Assembly (NCBI RefSeq): GCF_038397775.1
Contig: NZ_CP151650.1
Location: 3,286,001 to 3,350,000 of the forward strand
Source: Pseudomonas sp. RC10
GTDB lineage: Bacteria; Pseudomonadota; Gammaproteobacteria; Pseudomonadales; Pseudomonadaceae
Direction of reading: 5' to 3'
DNA: 64,000 bases
In this document: piece after piece, positions 27,772 through 36,395 of the stretch
Layout of the letters: each line of letters opens with the position of its first letter
How positions within the stretch are numbered: the first letter of the stretch is position 1
Notes under the pieces: generated by a model
What the model was told of the DNA's origin: nothing
The model's input: the letters and a program-made list of their open reading frames with translations, nothing else
The model's database searches: none
Program-made: the position numbers and the translations under genes

Positions 27772-27903
27772 ATGTCACACTTTCCGCTGCGCCTTTTCGA
27801 TACCTTGTGCAGGGCGCCTGTGTTCGAAATCCTTCCCTGTCTTCTGCCCGTCCCCGCGCTCTCCGGCGGCTGTGGGGCAGGGCTCGGAACCCTTGATCGT
27901 TGA
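27772..27903 (+). CDS. Small Cys/Gly-containing peptide, possible precursor peptide
   Basis: A 43-codon ORF beginning MSHFPLRLFDTLCRAPVFE and ending SGGCGAGLGTLDR. AAGGA lies 7-8 bases ahead of the ATG, which is better spacing than for the overlapping ATG at 27765 in another frame. It carries Cys at 13, 23 and 34, a proline/leucine middle and a Gly-rich end. This shape would suit a leader-core precursor peptide, but also a leader peptide in gene control, or chance. It follows a perfect palindrome by 30 bases and precedes the PP-loop gene. I do not recognise the sequence. Confidence 0.4.
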   Translation: MSHFPLRLFDTLCRAPVFEILPCLLPVPALSGGCGAGLGTLDR

Positions 27904-28019
27904 CCTGAGCCAGGATCGAGCTGTTCTTGTGGCACAGGTTATTGGCTTTTCATCGACGGCGGAACGTCGTGGAAAGTTCGGATGTTATGGCTGGACTGAG
28001 TATTTCAGGTGTCGACGTT

Positions 28020-29525
28020 ATGAGTTCCATTCACGAACAAGCGATGAACTATGTTTATCAACAGGTGCTGCAGCGGTTGTTGAGTTATTTCAATCGGGCC
28101 GAGAGAACGGCACTGCAATTATTGATTCAACGCCTGATCGTTGCCGCCGGTGGTATCGAACAGATTGGCAACTATCGCGTCCTGGTGGCGTTCGGGGGTG
28201 GCAAGGACAGTGCTTATACCGTGGCGTTGCTCCGGGCCGCGCAATTGAGTATCGCGGGGCGCTCGCCCGCCACGTTCAAGTTGCGGGTCGTCAATATGCG
28301 CCACGCGGGCATGACGTCCGCGGTCATGGCCAACATTCACCGCTGTTATTCGGCGTTGTTTCTTCACGACGACCCTCGCGTGGAGTTGCTGGTCGTAGAT
28401 CATCGATATGTCCAGGCATTCGAACCCGATTTGCCCTTTTCGGCGGCAGGACGTGAGCAGAACCGATCCGACATGCTGCTCGGTGGGCACCTGACGGCGG
28501 GCGATGCCCGGACCACCTTTTGCAACGCGTGTTACCTGAGCATGGCCGAGTGCCTGGGGCGGGCGGCGAATTGGGGAGACGGCGTCAGCGCCGTCGTCAA
28601 TGGCGAGACCCTCAAGGAACAAAAGCAATACGCCACCTGGATCGCGCGCTTGAGCGGGCGCAGCGGCCAGAACGTGGAACGCTGGAACCCCCTCGGTTTC
28701 AGCCAGGCCATCAGCGCCATCGACCGTATCGGCCGCGTGTATTACCGCGAGCTGTATGGCGAGGAGTCGATGCCCATGGATTTCATGCTGAAGGCACCAG
28801 AATTTGCGCACGTGAACAGGGGACCTGCATTTTTGCCCGTCGCGGATCTGATCGGTTTCAAGACTGAAGAGCATTGGGCGTTGCTCACGGATTTCCTGGG
28901 ATTCCGTTTCGACGATCTGGCGTTCAGTTTCAGCGAATCCGATTGCGCGAACCCTTTGCTCATGGCCCATATGCGCGGGCTCATGGCGCAATTCGTTCAA
29001 GGCCGGGAATACGCCGAGGGCATTGCCGAATACCTGGTGCTCGGCGCCGAAATGATGCGCCGCAAACGCATGCCCAAGCGCCTCATTCAGCAAGCGCTCG
29101 CGGCCTACGACGAGCCGGAAAAAGTCGACCTGCGACGCACCCTGGCGGACGGTTACGCGCAAGAAGCGTTCGGCCTCAATGAGGCTCAACTGGTGTGCCT
29201 GTTGTTCGCACCCTTTGTCGACGAGGGCGCGCAGCTGGAAGTGTTTTTGCGGGCTTGTCATCCCGGCATGCTGGTGGCGCAGGCTGATCTGCACCGGGCG
29301 TTGTCGGGTCAGCCGGCGCCCGATCAAGTGGTGCAGTGGCTGGTGGACGTCAGCGGCTTGAGCCTGCAAGGCCTGCAAAACCTCTATGCGCGGTCACGCG
29401 TGGACTTTGGCGACAAACATTCAATCATCGCCCGCGTACGCGCGAGCGACCCTGACAAGGCTTGGGTGACGACCGTCGACCCCGCCACGGGCCAACCGGC
29501 GGTGGAACGGGTTTCCGGCCGCTGA
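28020..29525 (+). CDS. PP-loop ATP-pyrophosphatase-like protein of unknown function
   Basis: A protein of about 501 residues. Its N-terminal third shows the PP-loop motif FGGGKDS (about 58-64) after the strand YRVLVA, as in N-type ATP pyrophosphatases that adenylate a substrate before amide, thio or amino transfer. A CNAC pair (about 168-171) could bind zinc or an Fe-S cluster, as in tRNA-thiolation PP-loop enzymes. NGETLKEQKQYATW follows, and later FSESDCANPLLMAH. The C-terminal 250 residues match nothing I know. Start choices are ATG 28020 (AGG about 10 bases upstream), ATG 27987 and GTG 27927. No partner amidotransferase is nearby; the neighbours are a small peptide ORF and a MocR regulator. 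The reaction is unknown. Confidence 0.75.
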   Translation: MSSIHEQAMNYVYQQVLQRLLSYFNRAERTALQLLIQRLIVAAGGIEQIGNYRVLVAFGGGKDSAYTVALLRAAQLSIAGRSPATFKLRVVNMRHAGMTSAVMANIHRCYSALFLHDDPRVELLVVDHRYVQAFEPDLPFSAAGREQNRSDMLLGGHLTAGDARTTFCNACYLSMAECLGRAANWGDGVSAVVNGETLKEQKQYATWIARLSGRSGQNVERWNPLGFSQAISAIDRIGRVYYRELYGEESMPMDFMLKAPEFAHVNRGPAFLPVADLIGFKTEEHWALLTDFLGFRFDDLAFSFSESDCANPLLMAHMRGLMAQFVQGREYAEGIAEYLVLGAEMMRRKRMPKRLIQQALAAYDEPEKVDLRRTLADGYAQEAFGLNEAQLVCLLFAPFVDEGAQLEVFLRACHPGMLVAQADLHRALSGQPAPDQVVQWLVDVSGLSLQGLQNLYARSRVDFGDKHSIIARVRASDPDKAWVTTVDPATGQPAVERVSGR

Positions 29526-29614
29526 AGGGGGCGTCGCAGGCCATGAGCGACCTGCTGCGCGGCTGCATTTTCTTTCATTGACCCTGCGTTTTACGCATGG
29601 ATGGGGTGTGTCCG

Positions 29615-31012
29615 ATGAATAACGACAAGACCGATTTTGCCTACCAGATGGTGTACCGCTACCTGTCGCGGCTGACCCACGAATTGCCCGAAGGCCCGGC
29701 CGTCAAATTGCCGTCCCTGCGACTGCTGGCCCGACGGCTGCGGGTGTCGATTTCAACCGTTCAAAACGCGTATTCGCTGTTGGAGAAGGAAGGGCGGATC
29801 TGTTCGGTGCCCAAGTCCGGTTATTACGCGTTGCCTCAGCCCTGCAACGACGTTCACTGCGAGGGAGAAGATTTGCTGGCGCGGTTTCAGGCCGGGACGC
29901 GGCGCCCTGACATGTTCGTTTTCGGTGCCGATGAGCCCACGCTGTTGCAGTCGTTGGACGGCCCATTGCTGAGCGTGGAGCGCGACCTGATGCGGCATTA
30001 TCCCTGCCAGTCCGACCCACGCTATCAGCCGTTTGGCGACATCGAATTGCGCACGGCGCTGGCCGCGTATTACACGTCGTCCACCGAGCATTGCTGGCAC
30101 CCGGACAACGTTTTTATCGGTCCGGACAAGACCGGTGTGCTCAAGACGGTGCTCAAGGCGCTGCAATTGCGTGATTGCGCGGTATTGGTCGAGTCGCCGT
30201 GTGGCTGGAATATCCTGCGCACGCTGCAGTCGTTTGGCGTTCGGGTGATCGAGTTGTGTACGGATGCCGACGGCGTGATCGATCCCGATGAGCTGGAAGG
30301 CTTATTGCGCCACAGCGAGGTAAAAATGGCGGTGCTGTCGTCGCGAATGGACACCGTGCGCGGTCGGATCATGGCGCCGGAACCGCGGCAACGGTTGGCC
30401 GAGGTGCTGAATCGGCACGACGTCTGGGTGCTGGAAAACGACAGCCAGGGCGGGCTGTGCTTCGACGAGCAATTCACGCCGTTGCGGGATTTGATCGACC
30501 CGCAAAGGCTGCTGATCGTCGGCGCCTTCGACAAGACCATCGGCCTGGAGGCGCCGTTCGGCTACCTGCTGACCCGCCATTCCCGCGCCTTGTGGCACCG
30601 CCAGCTGCTGCTGCGCTCGTTCCGCCTGCCACCGATTCGACAGAAAGCCATCGCCCGCCTGTACAACTCGGGCCAACTGGACAAACACCTGCACGCCTTG
30701 CGCCTGTGTTTGCAGCAGCGGGTGGAGCATTTGGGGCTGATGATCGATGACTTCCTGGGAGACGACGTCACCTTTGAACGGCCTCAGGGCGGCGCGACGA
30801 TCTGGCTGGAAAGCAAGCATCGCGTGGACATGGGGCGAGTGTTCGAGCGGCTGTTGGAACAACGCATCGTCATCGCCCCCGGCGAGCTGTTCAGCGTGCG
30901 CGGGTTGCATCAACAAAGCCTGTGCCTGAGCGGCGCGGCGGACTGGACCCAGAACATCGAGTCGATGCTAGTGCATGTCAGGAACGCGCTGGTGCAGGAG
31001 CGGTTGGGGTAG
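29615..31012 (+). CDS. MocR-type GntR regulator with aminotransferase-like domain
   Basis: A 465-residue fusion of a GntR winged helix (about 5-72, PSLRLLARRLRVSISTVQNAYSLLEKEGR) and a fold-type I aminotransferase domain. Lys307 in GAFDKTIG is in the place of the PLP-binding lysine, and VLENDSQG resembles the acidic cofactor-contacting segment. The usual Ser before the lysine motif is Asp here. MocR proteins sense PLP or amino compounds and control neighbouring genes, so this one probably controls the PP-loop unit just upstream. GGGG/GGTG about 8 bases before ATG 29615 favours it over the ATG at 29597. Confidence 0.85.
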   Translation: MNNDKTDFAYQMVYRYLSRLTHELPEGPAVKLPSLRLLARRLRVSISTVQNAYSLLEKEGRICSVPKSGYYALPQPCNDVHCEGEDLLARFQAGTRRPDMFVFGADEPTLLQSLDGPLLSVERDLMRHYPCQSDPRYQPFGDIELRTALAAYYTSSTEHCWHPDNVFIGPDKTGVLKTVLKALQLRDCAVLVESPCGWNILRTLQSFGVRVIELCTDADGVIDPDELEGLLRHSEVKMAVLSSRMDTVRGRIMAPEPRQRLAEVLNRHDVWVLENDSQGGLCFDEQFTPLRDLIDPQRLLIVGAFDKTIGLEAPFGYLLTRHSRALWHRQLLLRSFRLPPIRQKAIARLYNSGQLDKHLHALRLCLQQRVEHLGLMIDDFLGDDVTFERPQGGATIWLESKHRVDMGRVFERLLEQRIVIAPGELFSVRGLHQQSLCLSGAADWTQNIESMLVHVRNALVQERLG

Positions 31013-31111
31013 GGTACTCGTAGCGTACGGTCAGGATCGCGGCGGTGCTCTGGTCTAGGACGCCGCCGATCCATTTCCGTTTGCCAGACCCACCGCGCAC
31101 CTGCTATCTGT

Positions 31112-33493
31112 ATGCCCGTCCAGTATTCAGACTGCCTGTTGCCACCTCCCGTGACCGCCATCCTTTCCCCCGAACCCGTTGTCGATGCCGCCCCGGATGC
31201 ATCGCCGCCCGGGCCTGTGCAGCCAGCGGTCGATCCGCAGCACGGCTATGCCATCGCGGTGCGGGCCTTGTGCGAGTTCACGGCCAAGGTCGGGGACCTC
31301 AATCTGCGTTTCACGCCGTCGCCCACGGCCCAAGAGGGGATCGCCGGACATCGCACGGTGGCGTCCCGTCGCGGGGTTGATTATCAAGCCGAAGTCTCCC
31401 TGTCCGGCGCCTACCACGAACTGAACGTCCGAGGCCGGGCCGACGGCTATGACGCGGCGCTCAATCAGCTGGAAGAGGTGAAGACCTACCGCGGCGACCT
31501 CGACAAGATGCCCGCCAATCACCGGCAGCTTCACTGGGCTCAGGCCAAAGTGTACGGATGGTTGATTTGCCAGCAGTTGAAGCTGGCCGAAGTGAACGTC
31601 ACGCTGGTGTATTTCAACATCATCAACGAGCAGGAAACCCTGATTCGCGAACGGCACAGCGCTGATGAACTCAAGGCCTTCTTTGAGGCGCAGTGTCAGA
31701 TTTTTCTGCACTGGGCACGTCAGGAAATGGCCCATGTTCAAACGCGAAACGACGTGCTGACCGATCTGAAATTTCCCCACGGTGCGTTCCGAGCGGGCCA
31801 GCGGGTGTTGGCGGAGTCGGTGTACAAGGCCGTCAGCACCGGGCGTTGCCTCATGGCGCAGGCGCCGACCGGCATCGGCAAGACCATCGGCACGGTGTTC
31901 CCGATGCTCAAGGCGACGCCGACCCAAAAGCTCGACAAGGTGTTCTTTCTTACCGCCAAGACCCCGGGCCGCAAATTGGCGCTGGATGCCTTGAGTGTGA
32001 TCGCCCGCAGCGCCCCCGAGCTGGATGTGCGTGTGCTGGAAATGGTGGCGCGGGACAAGGCCTGCGAATTCCCCGCCAACGCCTGCAACGGGGATTCCTG
32101 CCCATTGGCCAGAGGGTTTTACGACCGCTTGCCCGCCGCCCGCAGCGAGGCTGTGGCCCACCGCTGGCTGGATCAGCCCGGGTTGCGTGAAGTGGCCTTG
32201 CGGCACGACGTCTGTCCTTATTATCTGAGCCAGGAAATGGCGCGCTGGTCGGACGTGGTGATCGCCGACTACAACTATTACTTCGACCTCAGCGCCTTGC
32301 TGTTCGGGTTGTGCCAGTTCAATCAGTGGCGCGTCGCGGTGCTGGTGGACGAGGCACACAACATGGTCGAGCGTGCTCGGCAGATGTACAGCGCGAGCCT
32401 CGACCAATTCGTTTTGAATCAGGTCCGGCAGAGCGCGCCGGAGCCCCTGAAAAAATCCCTGCAACGGCTTAATCGCGAGTGGAACGCGCTGCATAAGGAA
32501 CAGGTCGCGCCGTACCAGGCCTATCCCGCGACCCCTGGCAAATTCCTCTCGGCGCTCAACCTGTGCGTCGCCGCGTTCGGTGATTATTTCAACGATCATC
32601 CCCACGCGGCCAACGGCGAACTGCAAAGCTTCTATTTCGAAGCGATCCAGTTCGGGCGGATTGCCGAGCTGTTCGGTGAGCATTACCTGTTCGACATCAG
32701 CAAGCGCGAGGCGAGGGGCAACAAGGCGCTGTCGAAACTGACCCTGCGCAACGTCGTGCCTGCCGAATTCATTCGCCCGCGCCTCACCGCCGCCCGCAGC
32801 ACGGTGCTGTTCTCGGCCACGCTCAACCCCCGGCATTTTTACCGCGACCTGCTGGGTTTGCCGGAGAACACGGCGTGGATCGATGTCGAGTCGCCGTTTC
32901 AAAAGGCGCAACTGGACGTGCACATCGTCAGCCGCATCTCCACCCGTTACACCCATCGACAGGCGTCGCTGGCGCCCATCGTGGCGCTGATGGCTGAGCA
33001 ATTCCAAGTGCGCCCTGGCAACTACCTCGCATTCTTCAGCAGCTTCGACTACTTGCAACAGGTGGCGGAATTGATGCGCGCCAGCCACCCCGACGTGCCC
33101 CTGTGGCAGCAGTCACGGGGCATGGCCGAAAGTGATCGGCAGGCATTCCTCGACCGTTTCACCCCTGAGAGCCAGGGCATTGGCTTCGCGGTGCTGGGCG
33201 GCGCGTTCGGTGAAGGGATCGATTTGCCGGGGGCGCGGCTGATCGGCGCGTTCATCGCGACCCTCGGCCTGGCGCAGATCAACCCGGTCAACGAACAGCT
33301 CAAGCAGCGAATGAGCCTGTTGTTCGGCGCCGGTTACGATTACACCTATCTCTACCCCGGCCTGCAGAAAGTGGTGCAGGCGGCAGGGCGGGTGATTCGC
33401 GGTCAGGATGATCGTGGGGTGGTGGTGCTGATCGACGACCGGTTTGCCGAGCACAAGATTCAGCAGTTGTTGCCGACGTGGTGGCAGTTGTAG
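31112..33493 (+). CDS. RecB-like nuclease fused to a DinG/XPD-type helicase
   Basis: A protein of about 790 residues in two parts. The N-terminal region has a PD-(D/E)XK pattern of the RecB/Cas4 kind: RGRADGYD (Asp), LEEVKTY (ExK) and QAKVY (QxxxY). The rest is a superfamily 2 XPD/DinG helicase with Walker A APTGIGKT, DEAH box VDEAHNM, four spaced cysteines between motifs (CEFPANAC, CPLA, CPYY) likely binding an Fe-S cluster, and motif VI QAAGRVIRG. It probably unwinds 5'-3' and cuts DNA during repair. The first 45 residues are Pro-rich and low in similarity, and no ribosome site precedes ATG 31112, so the start is uncertain. Confidence 0.88.
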   Translation: MPVQYSDCLLPPPVTAILSPEPVVDAAPDASPPGPVQPAVDPQHGYAIAVRALCEFTAKVGDLNLRFTPSPTAQEGIAGHRTVASRRGVDYQAEVSLSGAYHELNVRGRADGYDAALNQLEEVKTYRGDLDKMPANHRQLHWAQAKVYGWLICQQLKLAEVNVTLVYFNIINEQETLIRERHSADELKAFFEAQCQIFLHWARQEMAHVQTRNDVLTDLKFPHGAFRAGQRVLAESVYKAVSTGRCLMAQAPTGIGKTIGTVFPMLKATPTQKLDKVFFLTAKTPGRKLALDALSVIARSAPELDVRVLEMVARDKACEFPANACNGDSCPLARGFYDRLPAARSEAVAHRWLDQPGLREVALRHDVCPYYLSQEMARWSDVVIADYNYYFDLSALLFGLCQFNQWRVAVLVDEAHNMVERARQMYSASLDQFVLNQVRQSAPEPLKKSLQRLNREWNALHKEQVAPYQAYPATPGKFLSALNLCVAAFGDYFNDHPHAANGELQSFYFEAIQFGRIAELFGEHYLFDISKREARGNKALSKLTLRNVVPAEFIRPRLTAARSTVLFSATLNPRHFYRDLLGLPENTAWIDVESPFQKAQLDVHIVSRISTRYTHRQASLAPIVALMAEQFQVRPGNYLAFFSSFDYLQQVAELMRASHPDVPLWQQSRGMAESDRQAFLDRFTPESQGIGFAVLGGAFGEGIDLPGARLIGAFIATLGLAQINPVNEQLKQRMSLLFGAGYDYTYLYPGLQKVVQAAGRVIRGQDDRGVVVLIDDRFAEHKIQQLLPTWWQL

Positions 33494-33643
33494 GACGGCC
33501 CGTGCAATTGTCTCAAGCGGTTACGGATCGATAGCCGAGCAAGGCGGTCCAACTGCCAGTAAACTGCCGCGATACCGGCATTTTTATCTGTTGCGCTGCC
33601 TCTTTTTTCTTCTTCTCACGTTTTCCATCCACGGAGGTTTCCC

Positions 33644-35290
33644 ATGAGCATCAGTCCATTCGCAGGCAAACAGGCGCCTGAGGAATTGCTGGTCGATCTT
33701 CCTCGTCTGGTGACGGCCTATTACACCGGCCAGCCGGACGCCTCGGTTCCTACCCAACGGGTTTCCTTCGGCACGTCCGGTCATCGTGGCAGCTCGTTCG
33801 ACCTGAGCTTCAACGAGTGGCACGTGTTGGCCATCAGCCAGGCCATCTGCCTGTATCGCCAGGCCAACGGCATCGACGGCCCGCTGTTCCTCGGCGCCGA
33901 CACCCATGCGCTGTCCACCCCGGCAGCCGCCTCGGCGCTGGAAGTGCTGGCGGCCAACGGCGTCAACGTGATGATTTCCGAAGGCGATGAGTACACGCCC
34001 ACTCCGGCGGTGTCCCACGCGATCATCTGTTACAACAAGGGCCGTACGTCGGGCCTTGCTGACGGCATCGTCATCACGCCGTCGCACAACCCGCCGGAAA
34101 GCGGCGGCTTCAAATACAACCCTACCAATGGCGGCCCGGCCGATTCGCACATCACCAAGTGGATCGAAACCAAGGCCAACGAATTGCTCGCCGAGAAGAT
34201 CGTTGGCGTGACCCGCATGACCTACGAGAAGGCCTTGCGCGCGGACACCACCCACCGTCACGACTACGTGAACACCTACGTCGCCGACCTGAAAAACGTC
34301 ATCGACATGGACGCCATCCGTGGCGCCAATCTGCGTCTGGGCGTTGACCCGCTGGGTGGCGCGGGCGTGCGTTACTGGTCGGCCATTGGCGAGCATTACG
34401 GCCTGAACCTGGAGGTGGTGAGCAAATTCGTCGATCCGACGTTCCGCTTCATGAGCGTCGACTGGGACGGCAAGATCCGCATGGACCCGTCGTCCAATTT
34501 TGCGATGCAGAGCCTGATCGGTCTGAAAGACCGCTTCCAGGTCGCGTTCGCCTGCGACCCGGACCACGACCGTCACGGCATCGTCACACCGACCGGTGGC
34601 CTGCTGGCGCCGAACAATTACCTGGCAGTGTCCATCGATTACCTGTTCCAGAACCGTCCTGACTGGCGCGCTGACGCGGCGGTCGGCAAGACCGTGGTCA
34701 GCAGCGGCATGATCGACCGCGTGACCCAGCGTCTGGGCCGTCGTTTGTACGAAGTGCCGGTGGGCTTCAAGTTCTTCGCTGAGGGCCTGTATGAGGGCTC
34801 GCTGGGTTTCGGCGGCGAGGAGAGTGCGGGGGCGTCGTTCCTGCGTCGTGACGGTTCGGTCTGGACCACCGACAAGGACGGCCTGATCCCGGCGCTGCTG
34901 GCGGCAGAAATCCGTGCCCGCAAAGGCCGTGACCCGAGCGAGATGTACAAAGCGCTGACCGATGAATTGGGCGAGCCTGTTTCCACCCGCGTCGAGGCCA
35001 AGGCGAACTTCGAGCAGAAGGCGCTGTTGAGCAAGCTGTCGCCGGAGCAGGTGACGTCGACCGAGCTGGCAGGGGAGAAGATCGAGCAGATTCTCAGCAA
35101 GGCACCGGGCAATGATCAGGCAATCGGCGGTTTGAAAGTGATGACTGAAAACGGCTGGTTCGCCGCGCGGCCTTCCGGCACCGAGGACATCTACAAGATC
35201 TACGCCGAAAGCTTCAAGGGTGAGGACCACCTGAAACGCCTGGTGGCCGAAGCGCAGGTGCTGGTGGATTCGGCCATCGCGCCGAAGTAG
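33644..35290 (+). CDS. pgm: Phosphoglucomutase (alpha-D-glucose-specific)
   Basis: A 548-residue phosphohexomutase that interconverts glucose-1-phosphate and glucose-6-phosphate for glycogen, trehalose and surface-sugar metabolism. The phosphoserine is Ser147 in TPSHNPP, the metal loop is DPDHDRHG, the sugar-binding loop is [10 protein letters not shown] and the phosphate-binding loop is [12 protein letters not shown]. Length fits the Pgm family. GGAGG lies about 7 bases before ATG 33644. It is monocistronic. Confidence 0.97.
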   Translation: MSISPFAGKQAPEELLVDLPRLVTAYYTGQPDASVPTQRVSFGTSGHRGSSFDLSFNEWHVLAISQAICLYRQANGIDGPLFLGADTHALSTPAAASALEVLAANGVNVMISEGDEYTPTPAVSHAIICYNKGRTSGLADGIVITPSHNPPESGGFKYNPTNGGPADSHITKWIETKANELLAEKIVGVTRMTYEKALRADTTHRHDYVNTYVADLKNVIDMDAIRGANLRLGVDPLGGAGVRYWSAIGEHYGLNLEVVSKFVDPTFRFMSVDWDGKIRMDPSSNFAMQSLIGLKDRFQVAFACDPDHDRHGIVTPTGGLLAPNNYLAVSIDYLFQNRPDWRADAAVGKTVVSSGMIDRVTQRLGRRLYEVPVGFKFFAEGLYEGSLGFGGEESAGASFLRRDGSVWTTDKDGLIPALLAAEIRARKGRDPSEMYKALTDELGEPVSTRVEAKANFEQKALLSKLSPEQVTSTELAGEKIEQILSKAPGNDQAIGGLKVMTENGWFAARPSGTEDIYKIYAESFKGEDHLKRLVAEAQVLVDSAIAPK

Positions 35291-35380
35291 TTCCGGATTG
35301 CGCATCGGTCGCGTGGCTGCGATGCACCGCAATCCCACAGGATCGATGAAAGACAACCCACAGGGATAATCCTGTGACAA

Positions 35381-35416
35381 AAAAACGCCCCGGTTCCTCA
35401 CGAAACCGGGGCGTTT
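35381..35416 (-). terminator. Strong bidirectional terminator between pgm and the pirin gene
   Basis: A 13-bp stem (35383-35395 with 35404-35416, AAACGCCCCGGTT) is followed on the minus strand by a long T run, so it mainly ends the leftward pirin transcript. It may also stop pgm transcripts. Confidence 0.88.
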
Positions 35417-35430
35417 GCATTGCAAGGGCT

Positions 35431-36126
35431 TTACGCCACATCCACCAGCACAATCTCGCTGTCTTCAATGGCCGTCACACGCAGCACGCGTTCTTGCTCC
35501 ACGGCCACGCCATCCCGGGCTTGAGCACGCAGGCCGTTGACTTCGATGCTGCCGGTCGCGGGGACCAGATACGCACGGCGGCCTTCATCCAGCCCATATT
35601 CCGCGGTTTCACCCGCTTTCAGGTTCGCCGCCACTAACCGCGCATTCGCCCGAATCCGCAGCTCGATGTCATCGTCCGCCTTGCCGCTGGCCAGCGTCAC
35701 GAAGCCTTCGCGATTGCCTTTCGGGAACGGTTTGGCGCCCCAGGACGGCGGAGCCCCGACTTCATCCGGCATGATCCAGATTTGGAAAATCCGCGTCTCT
35801 TTCGACTCCAGGTTGTATTCGCTGTGGGCCACGCCGGTCCCGGCGCTCATCACCTGCACGTCACCGGCTTCGGTACGTCCACGGTTGCCCAGGCTGTCTT
35901 CGTGGGTGATCGCGCCTTCACGGACATAGGTGATGATTTCCATGTCGCGGTGCGGGTGACGTGGAAAGCCAGTGCCGGCTTCGATCACGTCATCGTTCCA
36001 GACCCGCAGTTGGCCCCAGCTCATGCGGCCCGGGTCGTAGTAATTGGCGAACGAAAAGTGGTGATGCGCGTTCAGCCAGCCGTGGTCGGCGCCGCCGAGG
36101 GATGTGAAAGGTCTCAGTTGCAGCAT
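35431..36126 (-). CDS. Pirin-family bicupin protein
   Basis: A 231-residue cupin protein of the pirin / YhaK group; some members have quercetin 2,3-dioxygenase activity. The likely metal ligands are in HHHFSFANYYDP (N-terminal), FPRHPHRDMEI and GTGVAHSEYN, the usual His/His/His/Glu layout. The start is ATG 36126 with GGAGG 8 bases upstream; a longer frame to 36192 lacks a ribosome site. It is a single gene with its own terminator. The physiological substrate is unknown. Confidence 0.92.
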   Translation of the reverse strand: MLQLRPFTSLGGADHGWLNAHHHFSFANYYDPGRMSWGQLRVWNDDVIEAGTGFPRHPHRDMEIITYVREGAITHEDSLGNRGRTEAGDVQVMSAGTGVAHSEYNLESKETRIFQIWIMPDEVGAPPSWGAKPFPKGNREGFVTLASGKADDDIELRIRANARLVAANLKAGETAEYGLDEGRRAYLVPATGSIEVNGLRAQARDGVAVEQERVLRVTAIEDSEIVLVDVA

Positions 36127-36395
36127 GATCAGTTCCTCCGTTAGCAGGGCCGGGCCGTTCAAAGGGGGCACCGCTGTTAGTCGATGGAGCAATGATCCGT
36201 CAAAGTCATATCGATAAAAAGCGTAAGTTTTGCGTCATAACAATCGGATAATCCGATATTTGATAAGCGCCAAACGTTGACCTTTACCTGCACTTGATCG
36301 GCTAACCCCATGACCCCAAAGCATTTCGCTGGAGGTTGACGGCGAATGGGGCGACCATAGGCGCCTATTCGCCAACGTTGATAGCTGGAGCCCGC

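Noticed and set aside
27639..27896. 85-codon frame overlapping the 43-residue peptide ORF
   Set aside because: No ribosome site at its start, and its internal ATG at 27765 has only about 1 base to AAGG. Its Arg-rich end looks like an out-of-frame reading.
27872..28456. 194-codon frame overlapping the start of the PP-loop gene
   Set aside because: Overlaps the PP-loop coding frame, which carries the real motif, and shows only Arg/Gly-rich sequence.
31127..33088. 653-codon frame antisense to the nuclease-helicase
   Set aside because: No motif, and the helicase motifs on the plus strand are complete.
33584..35425. 613-codon frame antisense to pgm
   Set aside because: Composition artefact; pgm is fully supported with all active-site loops.
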